Below, piece by piece: positions 22,680 through 34,629 of a stretch of 64,000 bases of DNA. The first letter of the stretch is position 1. Each line of letters begins with the position of its first letter. The position numbers and the translations under genes were made by a program. Below the pieces are notes generated by a model. The model was not told where the DNA came from. It ran no database searches and was given only the letters and a program-made list of their open reading frames with translations. The DNA comes from Coprinellus micaceus (Eukaryota; Basidiomycota; Agaricomycetes; Agaricales; Psathyrellaceae), in assembly GCA_951394405.1 (NCBI GenBank), contig OX596342.1:2170001-2234000 (forward strand), read 5' to 3'.

Positions 22680-24806
22680 GGTGGATGGACGCTGAAACCC
22701 TGCTAAACGTCAAGGGGGGTTGATGCTTATAAGAAAGAAACACAACATCCACGCGTATAAAAATGGAGCTCCGTCGATGACTTGACAATCATCTAGATCA
22801 TTCACGGCTATTTCGAGCCTTGAGGGAATGCGGGGAGGGTCGAGGGGCCGACCCTGGAGCATCAACCCTTCCGTGTGGGAGTTGCAATAAGCCTCCAGAC
22901 ACCTGGGTTAGGCTCACTGGTCGAGGCGACGGCAACCATGCCTTAGTGATCACTGAATGTATCCTCGCCGCCATACCCAGTGCCCGACAACAAGACTGTC
23001 CCACAGGTGTCCATATTGAACCTACGCCACCCATGGCCGGCCTCTGCCGTTATCTGCATCTGCCTGTGAGTAGAACGATTAGCTTCTGTGTCAATGCTCT
23101 TTTAGAGAAAGCTTGCGAACGACCTCCGACAGCAGCACACAAACACCCCACACCCGAGTCCTCCCAAGAATCCGCAATGCGAGCCCTACAACAACTGGCT
23201 CCGATCCCGAGGCGGACCTCCACGACGAGCCTGGCTCACTCAAAGGGACAATGGCCCACCCGGTCCTATCGAGCGAGCCATTTCTGTGCGAGAGGAAAGG
23301 GATAAGTAACTGCGTTATGGCTGGCAAACAAGTCTGAGGATGCCATTGCCAGGTTCGAACCGCCAGCTTTCGGAGATTCAAAGTTCAGTCCCAGAACTAT
23401 TCCCCGATCTGACGATGACAGTTTGGGTGCTTTCCATCCTCCTCCTGTGCACTCTCACCACCGCGGCACTACCGACGAGCCCCTAGAAGAGGCCTATAGT
23501 AGGTTTGCAGCTTTTAAGCACAACAACTAATCTCCCAGCGAACCCATCAGCAGATAGCACCCGTGAAGTACCCTAATTTCAATGTTTTCAAGATTCCTTT
23601 TAGATACGACCCGGGGCGGCCTTGGAAGGACCATATGACGCCCAGTAATCTTTTGGAACCCATAATGGAGTGAAACACACTATTTTGGGCCAACCACCGG
23701 ACTAAGTGCCTCTAGTCTACTCCCGACCTTAAAGAGGTTGCTCTCCAGACTTGCTACGTTCGGTCGACCATTTGATTATCATCTTGTTCAGGTACCACCC
23801 CACCAATCGCATGACCAGCTACTATAAACTGCCCTACAACACCCTCGCAAATTCCCCCCGATGTCTTCGAACCACGTCCATCGAAATGCCACTGTGGCGG
23901 ACGAAGTTCTGAAGTTCGTACCTCGAACCATTGCCTATTATGTCCATTCAATCGCCTCACGATACTACACTCTCCGTCACCCCCCTTCCTGTGGCTAAAA
24001 TGACTGCGCTTTTGCGTGCGCCCTGCAACGTACATCGCCTCGCTGAGGCAAGCACTGAACAAAGCTTGCCTGGCCACGCTTCTTGCACCTGGGGTTCCAT
24101 CGCTCACCCGTCCCCGATTCAGCCTCCTTGTTCCTCGCAAATTAACTTCACAATCGACAGACTATTCGACCTTATCTGCGCATATTCCCTGCTTCCTGTT
24201 ACCTTTCGTTCGAATTATTATTCGTGCGATAGGAAGGACGATGTGAGCGGAGAGCGGGGAACTCACTACAACCCCACATCGTTCGGTCAGACCTGATTAA
24301 CTTAATGGCACCCCTCTTTCTTTGGCTTGTGAATTTCCCAATCCACCGTGGCCAAGGGTGGGGACCTAGGCCTCCTCGAACCCATGCAGACTACGGCGAC
24401 ACGCAGGATGAAATGATCGCTTTCAGATCATTGCAAACAACGAATAGCCTCGCACTCTATGGGCCATTCACCAAGGAGTCCAGGAGAGTCTGCGTGGGTT
24501 CCGGCGAAACACGAAGGGATCGAGTGAGACTACCCACCGTTCGTCCGATGGTAAGCCAGATCCGGATTCGGTGCTACAAGGCCTAGCGTTCTAAAATAGT
24601 GATAATCAAGAGAACCAAGGATGATACGGGCCTAGAAGACGAAAACATGGATACGCAGAAGAGCGGACGACGAGTCGGCAGGAAACATACAAGGTACACA
24701 AGCGAGATTGACGCGTGGAAGTCGGGCAATAGAATGCAGCAAACGCAGAAAGCATGGATACACGACCTCCCCAACAACCCAACGCTCGCGTCTGACCCAG
24801 GGTTCG
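22680..24806. other. Intergenic region with a coding-like remnant
   Basis: About 2.1 kb. At 23030-23520 (+) there is a coding-like stretch: a clean 50-nt intron near 23066-23110 joins to a frame reading RKLANDLRQQ and then, after a stop at about 23307, a second frame reading TALWLANKSEDAIARFEP. The break at that stop suggests a decayed gene or transposon piece. The family was not recognised. The rest holds nothing identified. Confidence 0.35.
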
Positions 24807-26664
24807 CTAATGGTAGCCCAAGACCATCAAGTGCAAGGCCGCCTCATTCTCCCCAGAGGGATTCTCCTCTTCGAGTAAGCCCGCAGATCCTCTTCCAGTG
24901 GCGTTAGTCTGATGTGGATCTGCTAGCGCCCCCGGCGAAAGCGACATATTCTGCGCATTCTGCGGTTGAGGGCTTTCCAACGATAAGCTCGCGACTTGGC
25001 CCAGTTGTCCTGCCAGTGGTAGGGCGAAGGAATGCGATGTTGAAAAGGGCGATTCGGTGGCGGTGGGGCTAGGACCGGACGATGCAGGTACTGAGAAAGT
25101 CTCGCTCACGGAGGAAGATGCACCGGATGTCCCTCCGAGCTCTCTCCATGCAGGTGTTACAGGAGTAAGGTTTGAGCTACTTCCCCCTGATGGCCCCTGA
25201 AGCTGCTGTAGGCCTTCAAAGGCCCCAGAGTATTCGGCGTGCACGCCGTAGCGCGAGGCTGTGGGGTGAGGGTGCAGGCCCTCGAGGTCGATAGCCGTAT
25301 CTTGTGTAGGATATCCCTGGTGGTAGACAGCGTTAGGGTCCTCCAGGCGCCCCTGGTACCTGTACCGCTTTCAGTCCGAGACGCTAACGAATCGACGAAT
25401 TTATCTTACCCATTATAGGAGTATTGAGTTCCAAAAGTTGTGGATGACGGTGACCCGTCGTGTTGCGTCCGCATATGCTGGGCATGAACAATTGGCGGGG
25501 GTTGGGCCTGAGCAAGAAGGAACTCAGGCTGACTCTGGTGGTTATCCGGCAAGAATGCACTTGGATCGGGGTGAATATACATGGGCTGATATTGTGGGAT
25601 CGCCACAGGCTCGCTCAATGGATAGCTGTGAGGGAAGGTCGGTGACGTCGGGCTGTCTTGGGATCGCTCGTCGGCGGCAGAATGACATGGGAGGACCCTA
25701 TACGACTGGTTGCTCCCGCTGGCCGGATAATAGGCGGCCTGCTGATAATGATTGGAGGTAGAGTCTAGTTGAAGATTGGGGGGCCGTGGTCGGTTGGGCC
25801 TGTGCTCGCCGAGAGAAAGCGAGGACCGACGCACTTGCGCAATACCCGCCATCCCGCTCTGAGACACGCCGGGACGAGGATCTCGCAGAGACGTCAAAAT
25901 CTGGCCGATGTCGTAGTATTCCGACGATCCTGCGCTGCTCGAAGTGTTGGTGCTGGAACTCCGGTTTCGGGTATTCGCCGCTGACACTTGTTCCTCGGGC
26001 GAGAGTATCGCCAACGGTTTTGTCTTCGGCCTATTTGGACCTCGTACCCTCCCCTCCTTGGCGTATTCGCAAACGAGGCTCTTACTGATGCACCGCTTGC
26101 AGGAAGGGTGTTCCCCGCTGCACTGTCAAGTTCGTCGCACCATCAGACAACGGGCTGCCTGGCAATAGGTCAAGAGCGGCGTACCTTGGCTTTCCGTGTG
26201 CGGCACTTCTCACAAGCCTGCGCTGTTCGCAATCTCGGGTGGTCCGGCGTGCGATAGAAGATTCCTGTTGTGGGATCGAGAGAGCCTGCAAGGGCACCAT
26301 GGCGGGATGTGTGACTAAAGCCACCAAGACTGAGGGAAGAGGGCGGCGGTGATAACCGTGGTGGAGGATAAGGCGAGGCGGTCGGAAATGAATCATAAGA
26401 CGAAGGCATCCCTGACGCCATGTTCACGGCGAGGCCGTGCTCGTACGGTGGCCAGCTTCGAGGTCCATGGTGTAGCGGTGAGTGCCTATACCGCGGGTGT
26501 GTCTCTGGTGGTGCCGGGTAGAGGTCGTGTTGCGGCATTACCATGCAGCTTGTCTGAGGATGGCTCGCCAAGGACAAACTTGAGCCCTGAGCTGCGTTAT
26601 GGTGTAAAGGACTCGGATACCCATGAATAGCATCGCCAGAACGAGGGCCTACGAAAGAACCCAT
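24807..26664 (-). CDS. Zn2Cys6 (fungal zinc cluster) transcription factor
   Basis: Three exons. The start is ATG at 26662-26664 (MGSFVGPRSGD). The N-terminal ~140 residues are Pro/Ser/His-rich. The zinc cluster is split by an intron near 26100-26170 and restored as CEKCRTRKAK-CSGEHPSCKRC-ISKSLVC, with spacing C2C6C6C2C6C. It is followed by a basic linker (EGRVRGPNRPKTKP). The second intron is near 25360-25405. The C-terminal half is Ser/Gln/Pro-rich and ends GENEAALHLMVLGYH. No fungal-specific middle homology domain was recognised, so this is a compact member. It is nuclear and binds CGG-type DNA triplets by family rule; targets are unknown. The GMC oxidase is its neighbour on the same strand, but nothing shows that it controls it. 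Confidence 0.9.
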
Positions 26665-29600
26665 CTTGTCTGTCACTCCCCCCGCCGGGCAGAAATCGGA
26701 GTGGCGCCTGAATTGCATGCGTTCGGATAGGCCAAGGCAATGGGAAGGGTCCATGCGCAAGAGGGGAAGAACGGCCTGTATTGCGATTGGCCTTTTGTAT
26801 GGAACCTCGAATAGAATCAAGGTATAGAGTTTGGGCGTACACCGTGTTCTCTGTTTGGCACGATCTGATGTAAACTGTATGTTCAAGGTCCCCACTTGCC
26901 GAATTTCGGGCTGCTGACCGATTGTAATACGATCGAAATACCCCTTCTCCATTCTCACCTCGTGGCAAGCGTGAAAGCAGGGCACTCCCTGTCCATGAGA
27001 TCAGGGGAAACTTCTTTGCTCTGATCCGTACTGGGCCTACTCTCGCCGTAGCGCGTTTCACATCGACGAAACGACCGCAGAAAGTAACCTGGAAATATAC
27101 ATTCCAATGACCATGGATCGGGATATAACCCGTTTTGGGCGCCTCTTTTCGGCCATTTTTGATGTCCGCGGCACATTGACGCGCACGTGGCGCTTGCAGT
27201 GCCCCTTCCCCTACCTACCGCTACTACTAGGGTTATACCTCGCTGAAGGGAGGCGCGAACGCATTGACTTCTACCCTTCGGTGGGTATACTTGCAGTAGA
27301 GTGTAATCTGCGCTTCACTTGCTGCTATCCGCGAACGGTGACCCTTTACCTCTACGCGTCCCTTCGACGAGTCTATTTAACCAAAGGGGCCGAAGAGTCC
27401 GGTCACCCAGTTATCTCCTTTCTCCCTCATCATTTCTGCGATACCTATGAGGGGGCGAAGATCTGGCGATCCCGCTCCGAGACGGCGCATCCATCTGACA
27501 CGCCATCTTTCCCATACTCCACGAACTGGGCATTCGCCACACCTCCATTCTCCTTGTCCTCGTACTTTTCTGAGTTTGAAGTTTATTTGATGAGAGAAAT
27601 ATGGTTTATTTATTCGCCGGGGCTTCTCTAATATAGAGCTTTACGGCGACGGCGGACAGCCTTTGCCATCGCACCGACGCCAAAGGTAATTTGAATCCAA
27701 ACCCTAGGAAACTATTGGGGAGGGGAGATACGATCGTCGCTACGTAAGTACAGCGCACGTCCGGCGCCGCACCAACCTGGCGTGGAATGTTCTGAGGAAC
27801 CTGGATGAAACCCTTCTCTTGCGACTTCGACGACGAGAACCCTTTACACGCCGCAGATACCGCCGGGAGCTAAAGATGGGCGTCTCCTTTCCCCCACGTC
27901 AGGGAACAGACACCTGCGACGGGCGACCGAAGATAGGATGCCCGAAGCCAAAGAAGCACATATGTTGGTCGCTGTCCCGAAGGTCTGACACCAAGACGAG
28001 GTTCCTTGGGTGCAAAGCGTCGACTTGAGGCGAGTACCTCGTTTGCACATCCGTTTACACAAGAAAGCCATGAACCGCTCTCACCGGGTGCAGAAACCTG
28101 CTGAGATGGTTCTGAGCTTCCTCATAGATGAGGGATGCGTAGAGAATCTGTAAAGCAGGGGGTTCATTTAATATTCCTGCCCTTGCGAATCTCAATTGGT
28201 CTCTTGCTCGGCGTGTATGGCCGTTTGAGGGAAAGATCCCATTTCCGGAAACGCTTCACCAACGGCGAGGTGCCTCGACGAAAAATGGTAATTCTCAGCA
28301 CCAAATCTGCTCCCTGTATGATTGGTGCACCCCCCCGAGAAGCGTGGAGAGTACAGCGGTGAGGTTTTGAGGTTCTTTTCAACTCGTTATACATTGACTG
28401 ATTGAGAAGGAGAATGCCGAACGTGATCAAACACGGAGCAGAGCCCTTGATTCAACGGCTTGGAACACATCGCGATTAAGCTGGGCTAGATTCGAGGGGT
28501 TCCCCAGTCCGTTTCAATCTCCCCCTTGCTCGATCTGATTGTGCCCAGAATCTTAAATAGAATCGCAGTACGAAGTACCGCGGAATCAGGCAGACTCAAA
28601 GGCGATTCACGACTTGGCGAGGCAAGTTTGAGACTTCTAGCGTCGAGGGTCACCTCGCCGATGTCGAACAAGGCCTCATATTCCTGCGTTAAACACATTC
28701 TGGTGTGCTTGGGCCCTCGTTTTTGAGCTGGCGTTGAACACCGGAAGACTATCGGCTACTGTACGTGCAAGCTTGAGTATCGACCAGAGGGAATGCCCCT
28801 AACTTGAAGACCGGAAGGCTGAGGCAATACTTACGTTTACATCACGCTCTCAAGCTCTGTCTCTTCTGCGTCGTCAAGGTACTCTCGGTTAGCCTCCTAG
28901 ATATGCGAGGCAGCTCGCAGAATCTGAGTTTTCATGAGTTACATGATCTTGGTGAGCTCGGGGCTGCGCTCGGCCTCTCTCTCTGTCGACGAAGGTTGAG
29001 GCTAGATTCGTGTGCTTATCCCCGGTAGACACACGGTTATTCGAGCCCGAGGTGGTCCGAGCTTCCCCCTTGTATAGACAGTGCTACGTGCTATCAGTTG
29101 AGGCGGCGAGGCGGGTGGCGCTGGGGTGGCGCTGGGGAGACATTAACTTTCATGTACACCGAGTCCGTCGTGGCGGAGAGCTGTCAGAACTGCCAGATGG
29201 AAGGCCCTTCAATGGTCGAGATCGGATGTTTACCAGCACTCAATAACGGGGAGGTCGCAATCCGGAGTGCCAAGTGTCAGATGATATGGTTCGCGTGCAT
29301 GCAGCCCTCATCAAACTACCCCGAAGAGGTAAGTAGCTGGTTTATCAACGTTCATTCCAGCTCCTTCATGGGTGGTCGGAGACTCACTGTGGTGCGCGCT
29401 AGCCCTGTTTCCTCTGGGGTCGAGGTTTTCTGCCGAGTAGAATTTCTAGTGCTCAAACGATACGTGGAACAGCAGGGATATCGGGGATGCCAGCAGAGCA
29501 TTGTCTGAGGACCCCGATTCCGATTAAGCGCCGACCTGCAACCGGATCACCGGGATACCAGTTTCCCGGGGCGTGTTGTGACACGCATCAAGCACTTTGC

Positions 29601-30130
29601 ACTCCAACCACCACGGGCGCCCCAACGAACGACGACGCCCACCAGCGCGCCCCCCTAAACAAAGGCACCCAGAGATGTTTCGACTCCTCCTCGATAAGTT
29701 TTATTCAGATCGATGAACCTCTGAAGGAATGGTCTTTGTCGTGACCAATGACAGGACTTGCTGAAGCAGCCTCAAGACAAACATGTCCCCCTAGCCATCA
29801 ACGACGACGACCTCGAGTTCTGCACAGCGTAGTGCGCGGCTATCAAGAGTCTAAACCCAACCACCTAATGCCAATCGCAATCGCGCGAGTCTATCTCCGC
29901 GAACATCCGTGACATCGACGGAACCGTCTGGCTACTGACCCAAGACAATCGTCGTGCATTCGAACAGCGCAGCTATCGTCGACTATCGCCGTTGAAGACA
30001 CTGACTGGCTATTCTGTTCTCCCAATAATGTGACACGCATCACGGCTGTTTACGATTCTCGTCACTGCCGCGCAAGAAGCCCCCATTTCCATCAGCAAAC
30101 CAGTGAGGTCGTCGCTTTGCTAGACTTTGC
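26665..30130. other. Gene-poor region
   Basis: 3.5 kb without a supported gene. Fragments look like decayed coding sequence: a minus frame at 28486-28698, and at 29760-30030 (+) a frame with LLKQPQDKHVPLAINDDDLEF and later ANIRDIDGTVWLL, interrupted by two stops. No family was recognised. The position next to the transposon island fits a degenerate zone. Confidence 0.4.
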
Positions 30131-30280
30131 ACACTAAGAAGAGTGAGCGGCGACTTTGCTGAGCGGCGCTCCACTAAGTTGTCCCCGCCATCATGTTGCA
30201 AAGTCGCGCGGCCCTCATCATAGTGGGGCTGCCTCAACTAGGTGGAGCCGCCCTCATCGTAGTGGGGCAAAGTGGGGGAC
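30110..30280. repeat. Left subterminal ACTTTG/CAAAGT motif cluster
   Basis: At least five copies of CTTTGC or GCAAAGT occur in about 170 bp, with the 12-mer CTCCACTAAGTT at 30169-30180, which recurs at 45508-45519 in the same orientation. Such subterminal clusters are typical of DNA transposon ends. Confidence 0.5.
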
Positions 30281-30539
30281 GAGTATCTTAGTGTAGATAG
30301 CCCTTGCTAAGTAGTGACCACTAATCTAAGGATACAAAGTCTGCCACGGTGAAGATACCTGAACACCAAGCCCTGTAGGCAGTCCTGCCCAAGCCTCTGG
30401 CGGAAACAGAACAACGTTCCGAGTGTGTAAAGCAAGTTGAGTGACATTTATTGCAGGGAAAGCGACGACAGCAATACAAATAAGCATAGAGAAGGGATAG
30501 CAGACAGTCCACGGTGAGAAACGAAACGAGCGAATTAAT

Positions 30540-32661
30540 CTATGTATAGCGGTTGTCGTGGGTAGAATTCTGCGCCACCAAATTTTCGAGGTCTTCGTCA
30601 CCCTGATCGTCGGGAGCACCGCCAGGGCGAGGAGAGGAAGGAGCAGGGGTGGGGGAGGGAGAAGCAGGAGGTCTGTCCTCAAGGTCAGCTTGAATCAGAA
30701 GCGAGAAGTCAATTTGACATACGGGGTTCCCATCGCAAATGAAGGCTCGGCTTCCTTTGCAGCACGGGCTGCCCTCCGTACCTCCCGTTGCTTGCGAATG
30801 AGGTCTGCGGACGAAAGCTGGGGTTCGATGTATTCGGGCTCTTCCTGAGGCTCGGCTTTAAACATCTCCCTGCCCATGTATCAGCAGTGGAGAGAAACAA
30901 AACCCAAATAAAACATACTGATTCCATCGAGCGAGGGTATCTTTAACCCATGAATCGTCGGGGTCACTGAATAACTCGAGGAGGGAATCATAGAACTTAT
31001 CCCGGTCGAACCCGTTGGTGTGTTTCCAGTTAATTAATTCACATATCGTCCACCATACCTACATAGGTCATGCGTTAGTTTGATGCCACCCTATTTTGGA
31101 TGCGACGTTACGACGTACCAAAACTGCAATATAGCAGATCGAACCCGGGGTCACCTCTGTCATGTCATTCAGTGCAGCCTGACCGGTGGGTTTCTTGGTT
31201 GCTTCCCCAGGGATCTGGACCTTGGTAGACGACGGGGCAGTGAAGACATGCCTCCAAAACTAAAGGGTGATGAGATCAGTGGATTCGTTCAAAGACACAA
31301 GTGAGACGCACCGTAAAGAGAATCTCTGAGATGCAGAGATTATGTTCAGGGTCGTCCGGGTCGTAGTCCATATCACGGTACAGGAACATGGGAAACTCCT
31401 CTCCGGTCAGGCGGATCTTGCCACTGATGACCTTGTTGCGAACACTGAAGGCGAAAGCACGATTAGATCGACTCGTTTAGAGTTCCGCGGGAATGACCTA
31501 CGCATTGTAGTCCTTCACGATGTCTTTGCAAAGTCGTGGGGGTGCGATTAAAGCCAACGTCAGCGGATGTCGAGGACCACGACCATAGACCTTTTCCTCC
31601 TCTAGGTTGATACCCTCCTGCCCCGGAAAGTTCTCCTTGAGCCATGGGCCATAGATACGGTTCACGTACAACACCCCTTTGAGCTTGAGCGGACCGATAT
31701 CCCAGCCACGACCTGTACCTGCGGCTTGATCCAACTGGGGTCTGTCAGGACGAGCAGGCACAAGAGCGAGTGGGGCGGGGACTCACGGCATGACCGAAAT
31801 CTCGGAGGCATCGGTTAGCGGCCAGATCTTCGATGTCCTCCTCGTACTCGGGGAGGCGTGCTGCGAAGATTTCGCCTGCTGTCTTTTCGAGTGCATACTT
31901 TTTCAAAAATCTGTCATGAGGTCAGCGTCAGTCTACTGTTGGACGGTGAACGGAAATGCTCACTCTTCTTCAGTCAGCCCTTTTCCAGTCTCCAGATCGA
32001 CAAACTTTTTCTTTTGGATGCGGTTGGAGACGTAGACAACCGCGACGAACGAAATGTTCATGTGAACGGTGCGCATTATATGCTGCGCGACGTATCTATA
32101 CGGGTCCAATGGTTCTGACCCACTATTAAGAGGTCAATTTGACGAATTCAGGTCGCATATATGCACTCACGACGTCCGATTCCCGCCAAAATAGGCGCTC
32201 AGGCTAACATAGCCTCGACGTCCCATCTCATCCTCGAACGGTTGAGGTTGCTGTTGGCCATTCTTCGCTGGTGGGTCCTCGTCTTCAAATCCTTCTTCTT
32301 GGCCATCCGATTGCTCTTCCTCCTCCTCCTCATCGTCGCTCAGAAACTGGAGATGGCGAGCACGCCGACCCTCTCGACTAGGGGAAAAGGACTGAGTGGA
32401 GCGTGGAATGAATGATAGCATGGGCCTACCGTTTCTTTGCTGGTGCCCGCCGTGCACTGCTAGGTGCATTCTTGCGCTTTGCTGGTGCTCGCTGCTGTCT
32501 CGGGGGTGGAGGAACTGGACGTGCTTCGCTAGTGAAGGGATGAGTGAGTGAGTGACGCCAGAGGTGCTCAAATACCTTCGAGCACTCCGCTGAGTCTGCG
32601 CTTGGGACTGGGACTGAACTTGGGACTGGGACTGTCTTGATGCAGCCGTCCTCGGGGGCAT
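30540..32661 (-). CDS. DUF6698 family protein
   Basis: A multi-exon gene starting at ATG 32659-32661 (MPPRTAASRQSQSQ). The N-terminal ~150 residues are Gln/Ser-rich, then basic, then strongly acidic (SDDEEEEEEQSDGQEE). The conserved part has MRTVHMNISFVAV, GPWLKENFPGQEGI, PRLCKDIVKDYNA, KVISGKIRLTGEEFPMFLY, and the MTEVTPGSICYIAVLVR block that I recognise as the Agaricomycete family DUF6698. A 50-nt intron near 30680-30730 joins GTP to PPASPSPTPAPSS; the C-terminus ends NSTHDNRYT at TAG 30540-30542. Function is unknown. DUF6698 genes are expanded in mushrooms. It sits inside the tentative transposon borders, which raises the possibility that it moves with these elements. Confidence 0.75.
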
Positions 32662-33644
32662 GGTGCGAGTGAGGACAGAGAGGGGAGGGGCGAGACGCGA
32701 GCGAAATTCCACCATGCGAGAATCATGTGATCGAGTCCACCGCAGAGGGAGAGGATAACGGGCGTCAAAGCAATAAAGAGAATGATTTCCATTTCCACTA
32801 CGCAACCCTACAATACACGAATGTAAAGTACAGGATACCCCATGATAGAACAATGTGGCACACCTCTCAACAGCCGTCGGCGGCGTCGAAGGAAGTAAAA
32901 AAGCGGACACCAACAGGCAGTCACTGGCTAAGCCACGCAAGAGACTGCGGTGTCCATAATCAGAGAAATAGGATGCACAAGGGGTCTTAACGCATACCAA
33001 GCACAATAGGGGGTTGGATTTGGGGTGCAACACCCCGCTCCCCACACGCCGGAGCCAGAGGGCTCAAAAAGCAGAAAAAAAACGACGTGAAACATGCCTA
33101 ACGCCACTCTCTGGTGGTCGTACCCCAAACTGGAGCCACTCTGGCACCAAATCCCTCATCTCCTGTCCACCATTTTGCACACCGTGTTGGCAGATCGGGT
33201 GTTGGTGGTGTGCTGGCACCCCAACGGGACGACGGTTGGGCACTCGGGCGCTCGGCGGTGTTGGCATTGGAGAGGCAGGTCATAACGCAGATACGCTGAA
33301 CGCCCGGATCGATCTGAGGGAGGACAATGGGGGTTGGAGACAAGAGTGTGGCTCCAGCGTGCACAGCAAAAACGAGTCTCGGCAAATCCCGGTATGATTC
33401 CCACGGCTGGTCAACCATCGCGCCCACTGCGTACGGAGACCTATCTTTCCCTTACTCATTCCCTAATGACTTTATGACCCCCTCATTCTCAATACAGTTT
33501 TTGTCTATTCCTTACAACATATAAAACATATTTTCACGAACAAATCCTACACGAGTTTGATATCTGGCATGACAAAAACCCGACAAGGTCGACCATCCAT
33601 AAGCGAGCCTTCACCCTTCCTCGGACGTTGCCAATGTGCTACTG
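32662..33644. other. Intergenic region upstream of the DUF6698 gene
   Basis: About 1 kb holding the DUF6698 promoter. Several overlapping short frames at 33060-33430 occur on both strands without homology. No gene recognised. Confidence 0.45.
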
Positions 33645-33683
33645 TGTGGGTGTGTTGCTAGATCAGATGTACACACCCACACT
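33645..33683. repeat. Perfect 12-bp inverted repeat (hairpin)
   Basis: GTGTGGGTGTGT at 33645-33656 and its complement ACACACCCACAC at 33672-33683 enclose a 15-nt loop. It lies just beyond the acidic tail fragment and could be part of a transposon end or a terminator-like structure. Confidence 0.6.
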
Positions 33684-33837
33684 TAGGCTACACAATCGTT
33701 GAGCTCACATAGGTGGGCCTATACAACCTCCTCCAATGACAGGCATTCATGGATCGAGTGCCTGCAGGACACATATGGACCCACAACCAATGGTAATGCA
33801 CAGAGTATATCATATCAAGCCACAATACAAGACGTAG

Positions 33838-34215
33838 TTAATTGTAGTCCCCGTACCCAAGACCTGCAGCATCACCCTCAAAAAGTCCATCATCGTCTGC
33901 TCCCTCTGGCCCCAGATTATCATCATCATCAACGTCATCATCTCCCCTCTCATTCAGAATATCATCCACTTCGTCCCCTCCTTCACCCTCCTCTTCTCCA
34001 TCTTCATCTTCAGAGTCAACCACAACCTCCAAATCCCTGTACTCATAATCTTCCATCTCCAATGCAAGATTTTCTTCTTCATCCACAGCCTCACCACCAG
34101 GCGCATCACCACCCTCGCAGTCCGCATTGGATTCCGTATCACTCACTTCACCCATTTCAACATCTTCCTCAGCGGCTGTGGATGAGAGCTGATGAGAGGC
34201 CACAGTGTTGATCTT
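33838..34215 (-). pseudogene. Detached acidic C-terminal tail, Plavaka transposase-like
   Basis: An open frame of about 125 residues, extremely rich in Asp/Glu/Gly (STAAEEDVEMGEVSDTE, then EDEDGEEEGEGGDEVDD) and ending GLGYGDYN at TAG. Plavaka transposases commonly end in such an acidic tail, and the transposase at 41.0-45.2 kb on the same strand lacks one. I infer that this is its displaced 3' end, cut off by the insertion of the block at about 34.3-41.1 kb. A different acidic gene fragment cannot be excluded, because acidic low-complexity sequence is weak evidence of descent. Confidence 0.45.
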
Positions 34216-34629
34216 CTTGGCGTAGAGGTGCATCAGGAAATTCCTGCATTTGTATGTAGATCTACAGAGCCTGGATAGGCGGAGTAGCTGTATAGTTTGT
34301 CCCCCAATATATTGACGCCGTAGTCCAAGTGGGTGCCTACGCAAGGCTACCATAGACACACCATAGGTTTGCCATAGGCAGTCGTACGGCACATAGGTTG
34401 GTAGTCAATGTGTCTATGGTGGCTACTGTGTGCCTGTAGGTAGACCGGAGGTCTCATATACCTCGTCGGCTCACACTCATGTCGAGAATCGGGCTTTGCA
34501 AATCGGGGGAAACAGTTAAATAAAGACGGTAGCTACGGGCGGTAACAGGGGCTAATACATTATGGTGAGGAGAGATCTAAGTTACAGAGGGCAGGCATGA
34601 AAAGAAAGAGCGAAGATAAAAGACAGGCT
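34216..34629. other. Non-coding stretch, possible element edge
   Basis: About 410 bp with several short CCATAG/CTATGG motifs around 34350-34430, some inverted. It may be the left edge of the inserted Plavaka block. No clear terminal inverted repeat with the 40.9-41.15 kb edge was found by eye. Confidence 0.35.
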
